64,000 nt of DNA, taken from NCBI GenBank assembly GCA_946480815.1, contig CAMLLB010000002.1, positions 1-64,000 on the forward strand. Direction: 5' to 3'. Below, piece after piece: positions 1 through 8,186 of this stretch. Both the position numbers and the translations under genes were made by a program. The DNA is from an uncultured Flavobacteriales bacterium. Lineage in GTDB: Bacteria; Bacteroidota; Bacteroidia; Flavobacteriales; Crocinitomicaceae. The notes below the pieces were generated by a model. The model ran no database searches. It saw only the letters and a program-made list of their open reading frames with translations, and was not told where the DNA came from. Every line of letters starts with the position of its first letter. The stretch's first letter is position 1.

Positions 1-1100
1 AGTTGAATACTCCTTACTTTTTTTACAACAAACCGGAAGGAAAAGCCAGTTTCGAGCTTCAAAACGCAACATTATCCGATATCATGAACCTGTTGTTCGT
101 GGGCACTAAATATGCCTACAAAGAAGACAATAAATTATACCTCATTGGAGAAAATAAATCCGAAGGAATTCGCGTAACGGAAGTCATCCGAATGGAAAAC
201 AGGACTATTGAAAACGTAAAAGCTTCAGTTCCGAAGGAACTTATGCAGGACCTCGACGTGAATGAATTTACAGAACTGAATGCACTAATTGTCACCGGCC
301 CAGCAAGAAAAGCAGCGGAATTAAAGACGTTCCTTTCTTCCATCGATGTGGTGGTTCCTTTAGTACAAATTGATGTCATGATCCTGATCTCCGAACGTTC
401 AAGTACGGTAAAAACAGGAATGAAACTTGGGCTCGGAGATAAACCAACCGTTACCAGCGGGACCGTTTTCCCAACATTGGATGTAAACCTGGGGGCCAGC
501 ACATTGAACAGCATCTTAAATACAATCAACGGATTTGGTATCGTGAACCTGGGAGCAGTTACCCAAAATTTTTATGCGTCACTTCAGTTGCTTGAATCAA
601 ACGGGATGATCGACGTGGAAAGTACTCCGAAAATCACCACCTTAAGCAGCCATTTGGCAACTGTTTCCATCGGTCAAACAACTTACTATCAGGAACAACA
701 GGTAAATTTCCAAAATACGGTAGTGAACCAGGGAGTTTTGACTTCTAAAATCTGGAAATCAGTGGATGCAAACCTCACGGTAAAAATTAAACCTTTTGTT
801 TCCTCTGACGGGAATGTAACCATGGACATTACCCTTACCAACGACGATTTCGATGGCAGTAAGGTAGATCCCACAGCTCCGCCGAATGCAACCAAACAAA
901 CTTTTGAATCCGTAATACGTGTTCAAAACGGGGATGTGGTACTGCTTGGTGGTTTGGATAAAAAACAGAACAACAACAGTGGTGAAGGTGTTCCTTTGCT
1001 ATCACGTGTTCCGGTTGTTAAGTGGTTATTCAGCAGCAGAAATAAAACCAAACGCAAATATAAATTGCACATCATTATTCGTCCAACGGTAACTTATTAA
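1..1100 (+). CDS. Secretin (GspD/PilQ family), 5' end cut by window edge
   Basis: C-terminal 365 residues of an outer-membrane secretin, the channel of type II secretion or type IV pilus machines. The open frame runs to the left edge, so the true start lies outside; the TTG at base 3 is only the first in-frame start-like codon. An N1-like subdomain lies near residues 20-115. The secretin core follows, with VESTPKITTLSS near residue 200 and VQNGDVVLLGGL near 310. The family signature near the C-terminus is a GEGVPLLSRVPVVKWLF segment followed by a final beta strand, KLHIIIRPTV. The stop shares its last base with the start of the next gene, so it is the upstream visible member of an inner-membrane platform operon. 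Seen: domain motifs. Inferred: whether the machine is T2SS-like or pilus-like. Confidence 0.88.
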   Translation, partial: LNTPYFFYNKPEGKASFELQNATLSDIMNLLFVGTKYAYKEDNKLYLIGENKSEGIRVTEVIRMENRTIENVKASVPKELMQDLDVNEFTELNALIVTGPARKAAELKTFLSSIDVVVPLVQIDVMILISERSSTVKTGMKLGLGDKPTVTSGTVFPTLDVNLGASTLNSILNTINGFGIVNLGAVTQNFYASLQLLESNGMIDVESTPKITTLSSHLATVSIGQTTYYQEQQVNFQNTVVNQGVLTSKIWKSVDANLTVKIKPFVSSDGNVTMDITLTNDDFDGSKVDPTAPPNATKQTFESVIRVQNGDVVLLGGLDKKQNNNSGEGVPLLSRVPVVKWLFSSRNKTKRKYKLHIIIRPTVTY

Positions 1101-2254
1101 TGAAAATCCCTTTTCAAAATAGCGTCCCGAAAAAATATAACCTGATTTTGATCCACAATCAATCAGGGAATGTCCTTTTGTATTATGCCTCTATTAACGG
1201 GCGTACAATGGTTCATGACCTTATTTCTTTTGAGTCGATGGATGAAATCCTGAAAAGAGCCGATAAAAGTGTTCCTTTCATTGTTCATGTAAGAGGAGCC
1301 GGTGTATTGGCACGCAGTGTTGAAAACGCACCCAACTACAAGGAACGTTTACTGGTTTCAGGAAGGGAAGATGAATTCTATTTCAATAGTTATGAACGGT
1401 CTGGTTCTATACTGGTATCCTTTGCACGAAAAAATGTAATTGATGACTATTTACAACCCATTCAGGAAAAAAAGGGATTTCTTTGGGCTTTGTACATCGG
1501 TCCATCCATACTACCCTTCAAACTGGAAAACCGGAATACCATTCAAGCGGATTATGTACTTTCTTTCCCGTCCCCGGACCAGGTAACAATCTCAAAAAAT
1601 GAGCAGGAATTACCGGAAAAACAGGTACAATCAAACTATTTGGATGCCATTATCAATTACACTTATCAAAAAAACACCTCTCCGGATGTGTTTCACCAGG
1701 CAATCGGTGAAGATGCACTCAATCAAACAAAAGCCAATTACAAAGATTATAAGCGATTCAGGATTATCGGAATAAGCGTTTTGTCTTTTTTCTTAATCAC
1801 ACTTACAGCCAATTACTTTGTGGTCAATCATCTGAACCAGGTTGCAGTAGATTATGAAGAAGAAATAGCCGGTTACCAGGAAAACTTTGCAATAATTGAC
1901 CGGATAAAACAGGAAAAACAGCGCAAATTGATCTTATTCCAGAATTCAGGAATGCAATCCGGGAATTTGTTATCCTTTTACGCCGACGAAATCGGAGCTA
2001 CCGTACCGAAAGATATTCAATTCACTGAAATGGAGTTGTTCCCATTGGCCCAACAACTAAAACCCAAACACAAAGTTGAAACTGATAATTCCAAAATCAT
2101 TATTCACGGAATTACAATGAACAGTAAAATACTGGATGACTGGATGGAACAACTGGAAAAAAAGGAGTGGGTCCAGAGTGTAGAAGTAATGAATTATTCC
2201 AGATTAGATGATCGCAATTCCATCTTTCACATCATCATACACATTCGCGGATGA
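1100..2254 (+). CDS. PilN/GspL-like inner-membrane platform protein
   Basis: 384-residue bitopic membrane protein. Residues 1-215 form a soluble, presumably cytoplasmic domain recalling the actin-like PilM/GspL region but without clear nucleotide-binding motifs. One transmembrane helix lies at about 219-241, followed by a short coiled coil (VDYEEEIAGYQENF) and a periplasmic ferredoxin-like domain ending in IIIHIRG. This layout matches GspL or a PilM-PilN fusion. ATG 1100 overlaps the secretin stop by one base and its own stop overlaps the next start (ATGA), so the genes are translationally coupled. Assignment rests on topology and position between a secretin and a PilO-like gene rather than on strong sequence signatures. 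Confidence 0.68.
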   Translation: MKIPFQNSVPKKYNLILIHNQSGNVLLYYASINGRTMVHDLISFESMDEILKRADKSVPFIVHVRGAGVLARSVENAPNYKERLLVSGREDEFYFNSYERSGSILVSFARKNVIDDYLQPIQEKKGFLWALYIGPSILPFKLENRNTIQADYVLSFPSPDQVTISKNEQELPEKQVQSNYLDAIINYTYQKNTSPDVFHQAIGEDALNQTKANYKDYKRFRIIGISVLSFFLITLTANYFVVNHLNQVAVDYEEEIAGYQENFAIIDRIKQEKQRKLILFQNSGMQSGNLLSFYADEIGATVPKDIQFTEMELFPLAQQLKPKHKVETDNSKIIIHGITMNSKILDDWMEQLEKKEWVQSVEVMNYSRLDDRNSIFHIIIHIRG

Positions 2255-2790
2255 CTTTATTTGAAAAATATAGCTACAAACAAAAGAACCTGGCACTGTT
2301 GATCCTTGCAGTGCTGCTCTTTGCTGCATCCTATAAAAGAGCATTCAGCAAAACGATTGAAACGAACAGCTATATCAACGAATTGGAAATTAAAAAACAG
2401 GAAGCTTTGAATTCCCAGAAAGAAATTCGGCTGCTGCAGAAAAACGTTGCCCAACTGAATAAACTTTTGGGGAAAGAAAATGTATCCGTAGAAGAAGTGC
2501 AGCAGGGTTTCCTGAATTTCCTGGCTAAAAAAACCACCAGGATACAAGTAAAGCAAATCGACGAAGTGTATGGATTTGAGCATCCTGATTTTAAAATCAA
2601 TACCTTTAAGATAGAATTGCAAGGTGATTTCATTTCGATTCTGAAGTTTATTTATGAACTGGAAGGATCTTTTGAAGATGCACGCCTGATCCATTTTCTG
2701 ATGAGTTCGGAAAAAGATCCGGTAACAAATAAAACAGATTTAACAACTACATTATTAATACAGAATTATGTCCAGAAAATATATCAATAA
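2251..2790 (+). CDS. PilO/GspM-like protein
   Basis: 179-residue protein with one N-terminal membrane helix (LALLILAVLLFAASYKRAF, about residues 14-32), then a coiled coil rich in Glu, Lys and Gln (about 40-75) and a small alpha/beta domain to the C-terminus. This is the layout of PilO and GspM, which pair with PilN/GspL in the periplasm. The start overlaps the previous stop by 4 bases (ATGA), and the 3' end overlaps the following lipoprotein gene by 23 bases. No catalytic motif is expected or seen. Function is inferred from architecture and operon position. Confidence 0.62.
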   Translation: MTLFEKYSYKQKNLALLILAVLLFAASYKRAFSKTIETNSYINELEIKKQEALNSQKEIRLLQKNVAQLNKLLGKENVSVEEVQQGFLNFLAKKTTRIQVKQIDEVYGFEHPDFKINTFKIELQGDFISILKFIYELEGSFEDARLIHFLMSSEKDPVTNKTDLTTTLLIQNYVQKIYQ

Positions 2791-3760
2791 GCTATTGCTG
2801 CTTTTTCTTTCCTTGAGCCTGTTCGGATGCAAAGACTTCATTGAGAAGGATATTTCCGGTGAGACCCCGGTGCTGGTCCTTCCTGCAAATAATTCGACCA
2901 TCAATGCGAATCCGGTTCACATTAAATGGGAGGAAATGGAAGGCGCGACGAAATACCACATTGAAATTGTAAGCCCTGAATTTGGGAATATTCAAAGTTT
3001 TCCCCTGGATTCAATTGTTTCAGGAACAAATTTCTTTTTCGGATTGGATTCTGCCCAGTATGAAATACGCATAACTGCCATGAATGCGGGATTCAGTTCT
3101 AAACCCTCCGCGATCAAGCAGTTTTCTGTCGGCACATCAAGCGGTGGATCAAATGGCAGCGTCACTCTGGCTTTACCTGCGGGTGGAGCTTACTTTAACG
3201 AAAGCTTTCAGGGAAATTTTTCCTGGAATACCCAGGCACTTACAAATGTTTCCAGTTGTACTTTTGAATTGCATGGAACAGAATTATTTTCCGGTCCGCT
3301 TTTAGATATTGCCGATCAATTAAATTCTGTGGCCATTCAATCCCTGGATGGAACGCAATTAGCAGAAGGTTCTTATTGCTGGGGAGTTAAGGCCTACTTG
3401 GTTGGAAATGGAGAAACAAACTACTCTAAACGAGTTTTCTACATTGACAAAACAGCTCCGGGATCAGGGACACCAACCCTACCAGCTAATAATGCAACCG
3501 TTTTCTCGGGATCTATTACTTTTGGTTGGGATTTACCTGCTGATGTGGGAACAGTTCAATCACCTGTAGGAGGAAAAGTTGAACTCTCGACCTTTGCCAA
3601 TTTTGCAACTATATATAAAACAGGGACAAGCACATCGAATTCAGTGACTATTGATAATGTGGCTGCTGGAACTTATTACTGGCGGGTAACCTTAAAAGAT
3701 GAAGCTGGTAATGAAGGGCCGGTTCCAACTACAATCTACAATACAATAACTGTACAATAA
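2768..3760 (+). CDS. Lipoprotein with fibronectin-III-like repeats in secretin operon
   Basis: 330-residue predicted lipoprotein: basic N-terminus, hydrophobic stretch and lipobox LFGC with Cys21 as the lipidated residue. The mature part carries three beta-sandwich units near residues 32-120, 130-228 and 230-330. Each opens with a motif like PANNSTINANPVHIKW or PANNATVFSGSITFGW, and the first and third end with a strand like YEIRITA or YYWRVTLKDEAGN. These resemble fibronectin-III domains. The gene overlaps the PilO-like gene by 23 bases and is followed 4 bases later by the PilP-like gene, so it is embedded in the machine's operon. It could be a pilotin-like or surface accessory component; that is inference, and I know no family name for it. 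Confidence 0.72.
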   Translation: MSRKYINKLLLLFLSLSLFGCKDFIEKDISGETPVLVLPANNSTINANPVHIKWEEMEGATKYHIEIVSPEFGNIQSFPLDSIVSGTNFFFGLDSAQYEIRITAMNAGFSSKPSAIKQFSVGTSSGGSNGSVTLALPAGGAYFNESFQGNFSWNTQALTNVSSCTFELHGTELFSGPLLDIADQLNSVAIQSLDGTQLAEGSYCWGVKAYLVGNGETNYSKRVFYIDKTAPGSGTPTLPANNATVFSGSITFGWDLPADVGTVQSPVGGKVELSTFANFATIYKTGTSTSNSVTIDNVAAGTYYWRVTLKDEAGNEGPVPTTIYNTITVQ

Positions 3761-3764
3761 TCCA

Positions 3765-4253
3765 TTGAAAAATAAGCGATTTACATATGTCCTGTTAGTT
3801 GTTGTAGGTTTTATCTACTTCAAATTATTTGTGCGCATCAGTGACAATATTTCTGAAGAAGCCAATTTGCCTGTAGCTGCAGTTGATGAAATGAAACTGG
3901 ATGACATCCGATCGAAAAAGAGCTTTCATTTAATGGCAAATTACCCGGACCCCTTTCTGAAAACCGCAAGGATCGTCGCAAAACCAGGAACTGACATCCC
4001 AAATGAAAATATCCCAAAACCGGTTGTAAAAAAAGAAAAGCCGGTGGTTTATTGGCCTGCAATCAAGTACTATGGAATTGTTCAGAAAACCAGTTCTAAA
4101 AAACCGCGCGCACTTATTTCCATTGACGGCACGATGTATAAAGTATATTCCAATGAGGAAATATTTGACGGCATCGTTATCAAATCCATTAAACGTGAAA
4201 GCATGGTGGTTTCCTTTCAGAAAGAAATCAAAACCATTTCTTTAAATCCCTAA
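3765..4253 (+). CDS. PilP/GspC-like protein
   Basis: 162-residue bitopic protein. A single N-terminal membrane helix (YVLLVVVGFIYFKLF, about 8-22) is followed by a proline/lysine-rich linker and a C-terminal beta-rich domain (about 95-162) resembling the HR domain of GspC or PilP, which contacts the secretin. A YPDPFLK motif near residue 65 recalls the NPF/DPF signature of such proteins. The start is TTG at 3765, 4 bases after the lipoprotein stop; no in-frame ATG precedes the helix, so TTG is favoured. It is the last gene of the operon, and nothing downstream for about 300 bases is coding. Confidence 0.6.
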   Translation: MKNKRFTYVLLVVVGFIYFKLFVRISDNISEEANLPVAAVDEMKLDDIRSKKSFHLMANYPDPFLKTARIVAKPGTDIPNENIPKPVVKKEKPVVYWPAIKYYGIVQKTSSKKPRALISIDGTMYKVYSNEEIFDGIVIKSIKRESMVVSFQKEIKTISLNP

Positions 4254-4567
4254 GAACGAAAAATCGTGAAATTCAACACGTTTAAGCTTCAATTTTAAGT
4301 ATTCTTGAATAAAAGTGTGAATTTTACGTCTCAACCGCTCACCAATCCCTGCTAAAGACACATTTTCAAATCAGTTGATAGGACTACTCTTCTCTATTAA
4401 AAGCTTATTCCCGCTTAATCGGATTGGAATTCAGTTAGAATCCGCTTTTTTCCGATTTAATTCTTTCTTATTACAGAACTTCCATACCATAACTTTTGTT
4501 TTTCCTACCTTTGTTGCAATTAAACTCTTAAACAAACCGTTTTCGAACAAAGATTTTGATCGTGGAC
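4254..4567. other. Intergenic stretch without gene
   Basis: About 310 bases between the secretin operon and the phosphatase gene. AT-rich, with no convincing hairpin terminator and no RNA gene that I recognise. The only signal is a promoter -7-like box near its right end at 4506-4513. Confidence 0.5.
4506..4513 (+). promoter_or_regulatory. Bacteroidota-type -7 box
   Basis: TACCTTTG matches the TAnnTTTG -7 element of the Bacteroidota primary sigma factor and lies 55 bases upstream of the phosphatase ATG at 4568. No TTG lies at the preferred 17-23 base distance upstream, so support is partial. Confidence 0.4.
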
Positions 4568-6355
4568 ATGAACATCACACCTTGTACCGGCTCATTTGTT
4601 AACCGATTGAAACGCAGTTTCTCGTTGTTATTCGTATGCATAGTTTTTCAGCTAAGCGCTTCCGCACAATTCTCCCGATCTGATGAATCCGTAGCCACAA
4701 GTCTCTATCCGATCATGCTGAATACAGCCTGGGAAAACCAATCCTCCTTTCAGACTTTTCAAATCGGTGTACTTGACAGTGATACTTCCTTTTACAGTGT
4801 TCTTCGCAGTAAATACGAAGGCATTTCTCTGAAAGGTAAGCGGGTAAGTGTTATCCATTTTAAAAATCCGGATGCAATCACCCAGACTCAGGTATTGTGT
4901 GTAGATAAGAAATTCAATAAAAAGATTGAAAAGATCGCGAAAGCAATCTCCGGAAATCAGACTTTACTGGTTACCAACTCCTGTAAAGACGATGATTTTA
5001 TCATGGTTAATTTTAACGGCAGGCTGAAAAAAGACGATTTCACCGTGAACCAGACAAACATGGAAAAAGCCGGATTGAAACTGACCAATCAATTCGAGCA
5101 ATACATGGAAGGAACGGTCCAGTGGGAAGAACTGCTCAGTGAATCATCTGAAAAACTGGAAAAAGAACGCGAAAAGGTAGCTGCCAAAGAAGAAACCATT
5201 AAGAATCAAAAGGCAAAAATCAATTACCAGAAAATGTCTTTGCAGGAAAAGGTAAAAATGCTCGATGAGCAGGGAACCATCCTGGAAGAACAGGCGCAGA
5301 AACTGGAAGAACAATTAGTGACCATAGACGAACGGGAACGCACCTTGTTTGACCAAAAAGTGCGTATTGAAGCGCAAAAAGGACAGATCAACGAGCAATT
5401 GCACGAACTTGGAATGCAACGTGCCGTATTGATCATGGGATGCATTGTGCTTGTTCTGATTCTCGGAATCGCCTATATTTTATACCGCAGTTCGGTACAC
5501 CGCAAAAAATCCATCCTGGACCTTTCGGAACAACACGCCATTGTCAGCACACAAAAAGATCAAATTGAAAAGATCCTGTTCGAATTAACCGACAGTATCC
5601 GTTACGCTCTACGCATTCAAAATGCCGTGCTGCCAAACGAACAAACCATTCGCGGAACGATCCCGGGAGATTTTTTCGTCATGTACAAACCCAAAGACAT
5701 TGTCAGCGGAGATTTCTTCTTCGTCGATCGCAGAGGTGACTGGACATTGGTTGCGGTTGCAGATTGTACCGGTCATGGTGTTCCCGGGGCTTTTGTGAGC
5801 ATGTTGTGCATCAGTTTGCTGAATGAAATTGTGAAACAGCAGGAAATTACCCGTGCAGATATCATTCTGAATGAATTGCGGGATAAAGTCATCGACTCAT
5901 TGCAGCAAAAAGGAATCCAGGGTGAGCAAATGGACGGAATGGACATTTCTTTATTGCTGATCAATAATAAAACATACAAATGTCATTGGTCCGGTGCAAA
6001 TAACCCATTGTATATTGTTTCTTCGAAAAGCAAAAAACTGGAAGAATTGAAACCGGATAAACGTCCGATCGCGATTTATCCGGATATGAAAGAATTCACG
6101 AATCACGAAATGGTTGCGAACAAAGGAGACATTTTCTACCTGTTCACGGATGGTTATTCAGATCAGTTCGGAGGAGAACGAGGGAAAAAGTTCATGAGCC
6201 GCAATTTCAAAAACCTGCTTGCGGAAAATGCCCACAAACCGATGACGGAACAAGGGAAGATCCTGGACACGGCGATCGAAAACTGGAAATACGGAAACGG
6301 CGCGGATTACGAGCAGATTGATGATATTACCGTGTTGGGGATACAGATTGGATAA
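4568..6355 (+). CDS. YfiR-like sensor / SpoIIE-type PP2C phosphatase
   Basis: Predicted membrane-bound serine/threonine phosphatase of about 595 residues. The ATG at 4568 is preferred over an upstream in-frame TTG at 4556 because a signal peptide (SFSLLFVCIVFQLSASAQ) follows it. Residues about 35-175 resemble the periplasmic YfiR/DUF4154 domain. A long coiled coil (about 190-285) and a membrane helix (LIMGCIVLVLILGIAYILY, about 288-307) follow. The cytoplasmic part has the SpoIIE/RsbU phosphatase motifs DIVSGDFFFV, ADCTGHGVPGAF and a terminal DDITVLGI with the metal-binding aspartates. Such enzymes usually act in partner-switching on anti-sigma antagonists; no partner is adjacent here, so its target is unknown. 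Confidence 0.88.
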   Translation: MNITPCTGSFVNRLKRSFSLLFVCIVFQLSASAQFSRSDESVATSLYPIMLNTAWENQSSFQTFQIGVLDSDTSFYSVLRSKYEGISLKGKRVSVIHFKNPDAITQTQVLCVDKKFNKKIEKIAKAISGNQTLLVTNSCKDDDFIMVNFNGRLKKDDFTVNQTNMEKAGLKLTNQFEQYMEGTVQWEELLSESSEKLEKEREKVAAKEETIKNQKAKINYQKMSLQEKVKMLDEQGTILEEQAQKLEEQLVTIDERERTLFDQKVRIEAQKGQINEQLHELGMQRAVLIMGCIVLVLILGIAYILYRSSVHRKKSILDLSEQHAIVSTQKDQIEKILFELTDSIRYALRIQNAVLPNEQTIRGTIPGDFFVMYKPKDIVSGDFFFVDRRGDWTLVAVADCTGHGVPGAFVSMLCISLLNEIVKQQEITRADIILNELRDKVIDSLQQKGIQGEQMDGMDISLLLINNKTYKCHWSGANNPLYIVSSKSKKLEELKPDKRPIAIYPDMKEFTNHEMVANKGDIFYLFTDGYSDQFGGERGKKFMSRNFKNLLAENAHKPMTEQGKILDTAIENWKYGNGADYEQIDDITVLGIQIG

Positions 6356-6455
6356 TGAAACAGAATGAAAATGAGAGCGAGAACGAGATCATAATCTTAG
6401 AATAAAAGTCTCCATTATTACGGAAAACCACAACTAAAAAATGTGGTAAATACGG

Positions 6456-6486
6456 TTGACATTCAGGTGAGGAGCAAGTAGCTTTG
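6456..6486 (+). promoter_or_regulatory. Bacteroidota-type promoter (TTG-N20-TAGCTTTG)
   Basis: A TTG at 6456-6458, a 20-base spacer and TAGCTTTG at 6479-6486 match the TTG/N17-23/TAnnTTTG consensus. It would start transcription about 6493, giving a leader of roughly 18 bases before ATG 6511. One of the two best promoter matches I found in the window. Confidence 0.6.
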
Positions 6487-6510
6487 CCTATCTACAATGA
6501 AAACTAAGCA

Positions 6511-7101
6511 ATGATTCCCTCTATTACTCCTCCAACCGATAACTTATACAAATTTATTTCCCTGTTCGGGCTTACGATCCTATTATTTTCCGTTTACAAT
6601 ATCGGTATCACATTCGATGAATCTGCAAAAAGCAAAATGGGAATTGAAGATGTGAAGGTTTCCTTGCAAAATGCTCTGTACGAAAAATCCCGATCCACCA
6701 ATGATAGCTTAAAGGCAGACAAAGTGAGCATTCACTTTCGACCGGGAAAAATTCGGCATATGGAACAGGATCTATTGCAAATCGAACGTTTTATTGAATC
6801 TTGTGAACTTGACACCAATCAGGAAATTAAACTATCAGGAGAGATCAGTAAAATCAGTGTGTTGCTTGACAATTTGCACATGAAACTTATTGGTTATATT
6901 GTTTTTGCCTGTATAGGTTTCGCTTTGATGGTCTTTGGGTTCATCAAATGGCATTATAAGGAACAAATGTTGCGCGATAAAATGCTTGCCATTGAACACG
7001 CAATTAAAGAACTTGAAAAACTAAATTTCCGATCTGGGAAGAGAGAAAAAGATTCCGTTATGGAATCCATTAACAAAATGAAAAAGCCGGAAGCAAACTA
7101 A
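6511..7101 (+). CDS. Two-helix membrane protein of unknown function
   Basis: 196 residues. One membrane helix near the N-terminus (KFISLFGLTILLFSVYNIGI, about 14-33), a soluble, mostly helical domain (about 35-125), a second helix (LIGYIVFACIGFALMVFGFI, about 127-146) and a charged, helical cytoplasmic tail. Short arginine/lysine-rich ends suggest both termini are cytoplasmic. I do not recognise a family. It has its own well-matched promoter and stands alone between a phosphatase and the convergent ppx gene, so the context does not give a function. Confidence 0.7.
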   Translation: MIPSITPPTDNLYKFISLFGLTILLFSVYNIGITFDESAKSKMGIEDVKVSLQNALYEKSRSTNDSLKADKVSIHFRPGKIRHMEQDLLQIERFIESCELDTNQEIKLSGEISKISVLLDNLHMKLIGYIVFACIGFALMVFGFIKWHYKEQMLRDKMLAIEHAIKELEKLNFRSGKREKDSVMESINKMKKPEAN

Positions 7102-7145
7102 CAATCTTATTCAATATCAAATCAAACTCACATCAATATTGAGTT

Positions 7146-8024
7146 TCACACCTTCTTCTTATGCAGGTCGTAAACGATTCCGTCCGATAAACCGATCTTA
7201 GGAACGTACATTTCCTTGCATTTAAGCGCATTCATACAAAAACGGAAGATTTCCAGGGCGGGAACAATTACATCGGCTCTGTCGGGCTTTAGCTGGAACA
7301 AATCCATACGCTGACCAACACTCAAAGGTTCCAGTTCAGTATAGAGTTGGTTCATTGCTCTCAAAGTAACAGGAGTTTTCTCCTTGAATCCTAAAATCTT
7401 ATGGATCTTGTTGATATTTCCACCGGTTGCGTAAACCAAATGAGGGTTGTCCTCCACATGTTCTTTGATCCACGTTTTCAATTCACGCCAGTCCTTCTTA
7501 TCAACCTTGTTCTTCAGCATCCGGACAGTTCCGATATCGAAGCTCTTTGCTGCAACCCGTTTTCCGTGCTCAAACACATTGATCTCAGTAGAACCACCGC
7601 CCACATCGATCACCAGGTATGGTTTTGATCGTTCGATATCCAGTAAGGCGAAAGTCCCGAAAATCAACCGTGCTTCTTCGTCACCTGAAATAATTTCGAT
7701 CTCGATCCCGGTATTCCGCTTAATCTGCCGAATGACTTCCGTTCCGTTTTTGGCATCACGCATGGCACTGGTTGCACAGGCACGAATCGCCGAAACATCA
7801 AAAATGTCTGCAATCAGGCTAAAGGCCTTCATGGTTTTGATGAAATCTTCGGCTTTGTGGACACTAATCTCACCCGAATCAAATACTTCACCTCCCAAAC
7901 GCAGAGGAAGGCGTGTGTAAGAGATTTTCTTGACATACGGATGTCCGTTTTCCTTGGCGATCTCACCAATTAACAATCGAGCTGCATTCGATCCAATATC
8001 TATGGCTGCATATTTCTTCGGCAT
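7146..8024 (-). CDS. Ppx/GppA-family phosphatase
   Basis: 292-residue member of the exopolyphosphatase/guanosine pentaphosphatase family, which cleaves terminal phosphates from polyphosphate or pppGpp. ASKHA-fold phosphate-binding motifs are visible: AIDIGSNAARLLIGE at the N-terminus and VIDVGGGSTEINVF near residue 138. A third conserved segment, VYATGGNINKI, lies near 200. Length equals the short, single-module form, without the C-terminal HD-like domain of E. coli Ppx. Substrate cannot be decided from sequence. Convergent with the upstream plus-strand gene and not in an obvious operon. Confidence 0.88.
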   Translation of the reverse strand: MPKKYAAIDIGSNAARLLIGEIAKENGHPYVKKISYTRLPLRLGGEVFDSGEISVHKAEDFIKTMKAFSLIADIFDVSAIRACATSAMRDAKNGTEVIRQIKRNTGIEIEIISGDEEARLIFGTFALLDIERSKPYLVIDVGGGSTEINVFEHGKRVAAKSFDIGTVRMLKNKVDKKDWRELKTWIKEHVEDNPHLVYATGGNINKIHKILGFKEKTPVTLRAMNQLYTELEPLSVGQRMDLFQLKPDRADVIVPALEIFRFCMNALKCKEMYVPKIGLSDGIVYDLHKKKV

Positions 8025-8106
8025 GGATTCCGAAATTAGTAAAAATTAACCATAACGAATACGGGGAACACGAAGGAATGGTTAACCACAACGGATATTA
8101 TTTACC

Positions 8107-8168
8107 AAAAAATGCCGCCTCCTTGTGCCTTCGCTGAAGCTACAGCGCAAGCGTTCGAAGACGGCATT
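8107..8168 (-). terminator. Intrinsic terminator of the T9SS protein gene
   Basis: AATGCCG at 8111-8117 pairs with CGGCATT at 8162-8168. Inner complementary arms (CGCTG/CAGCG) lie inside. On the minus strand the stem is followed by six Ts. It lies 19 bases past the stop of the minus-strand gene ending at 8187. Confidence 0.65.
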
Positions 8169-8186
8169 CCGTATAGATCATTCGGT

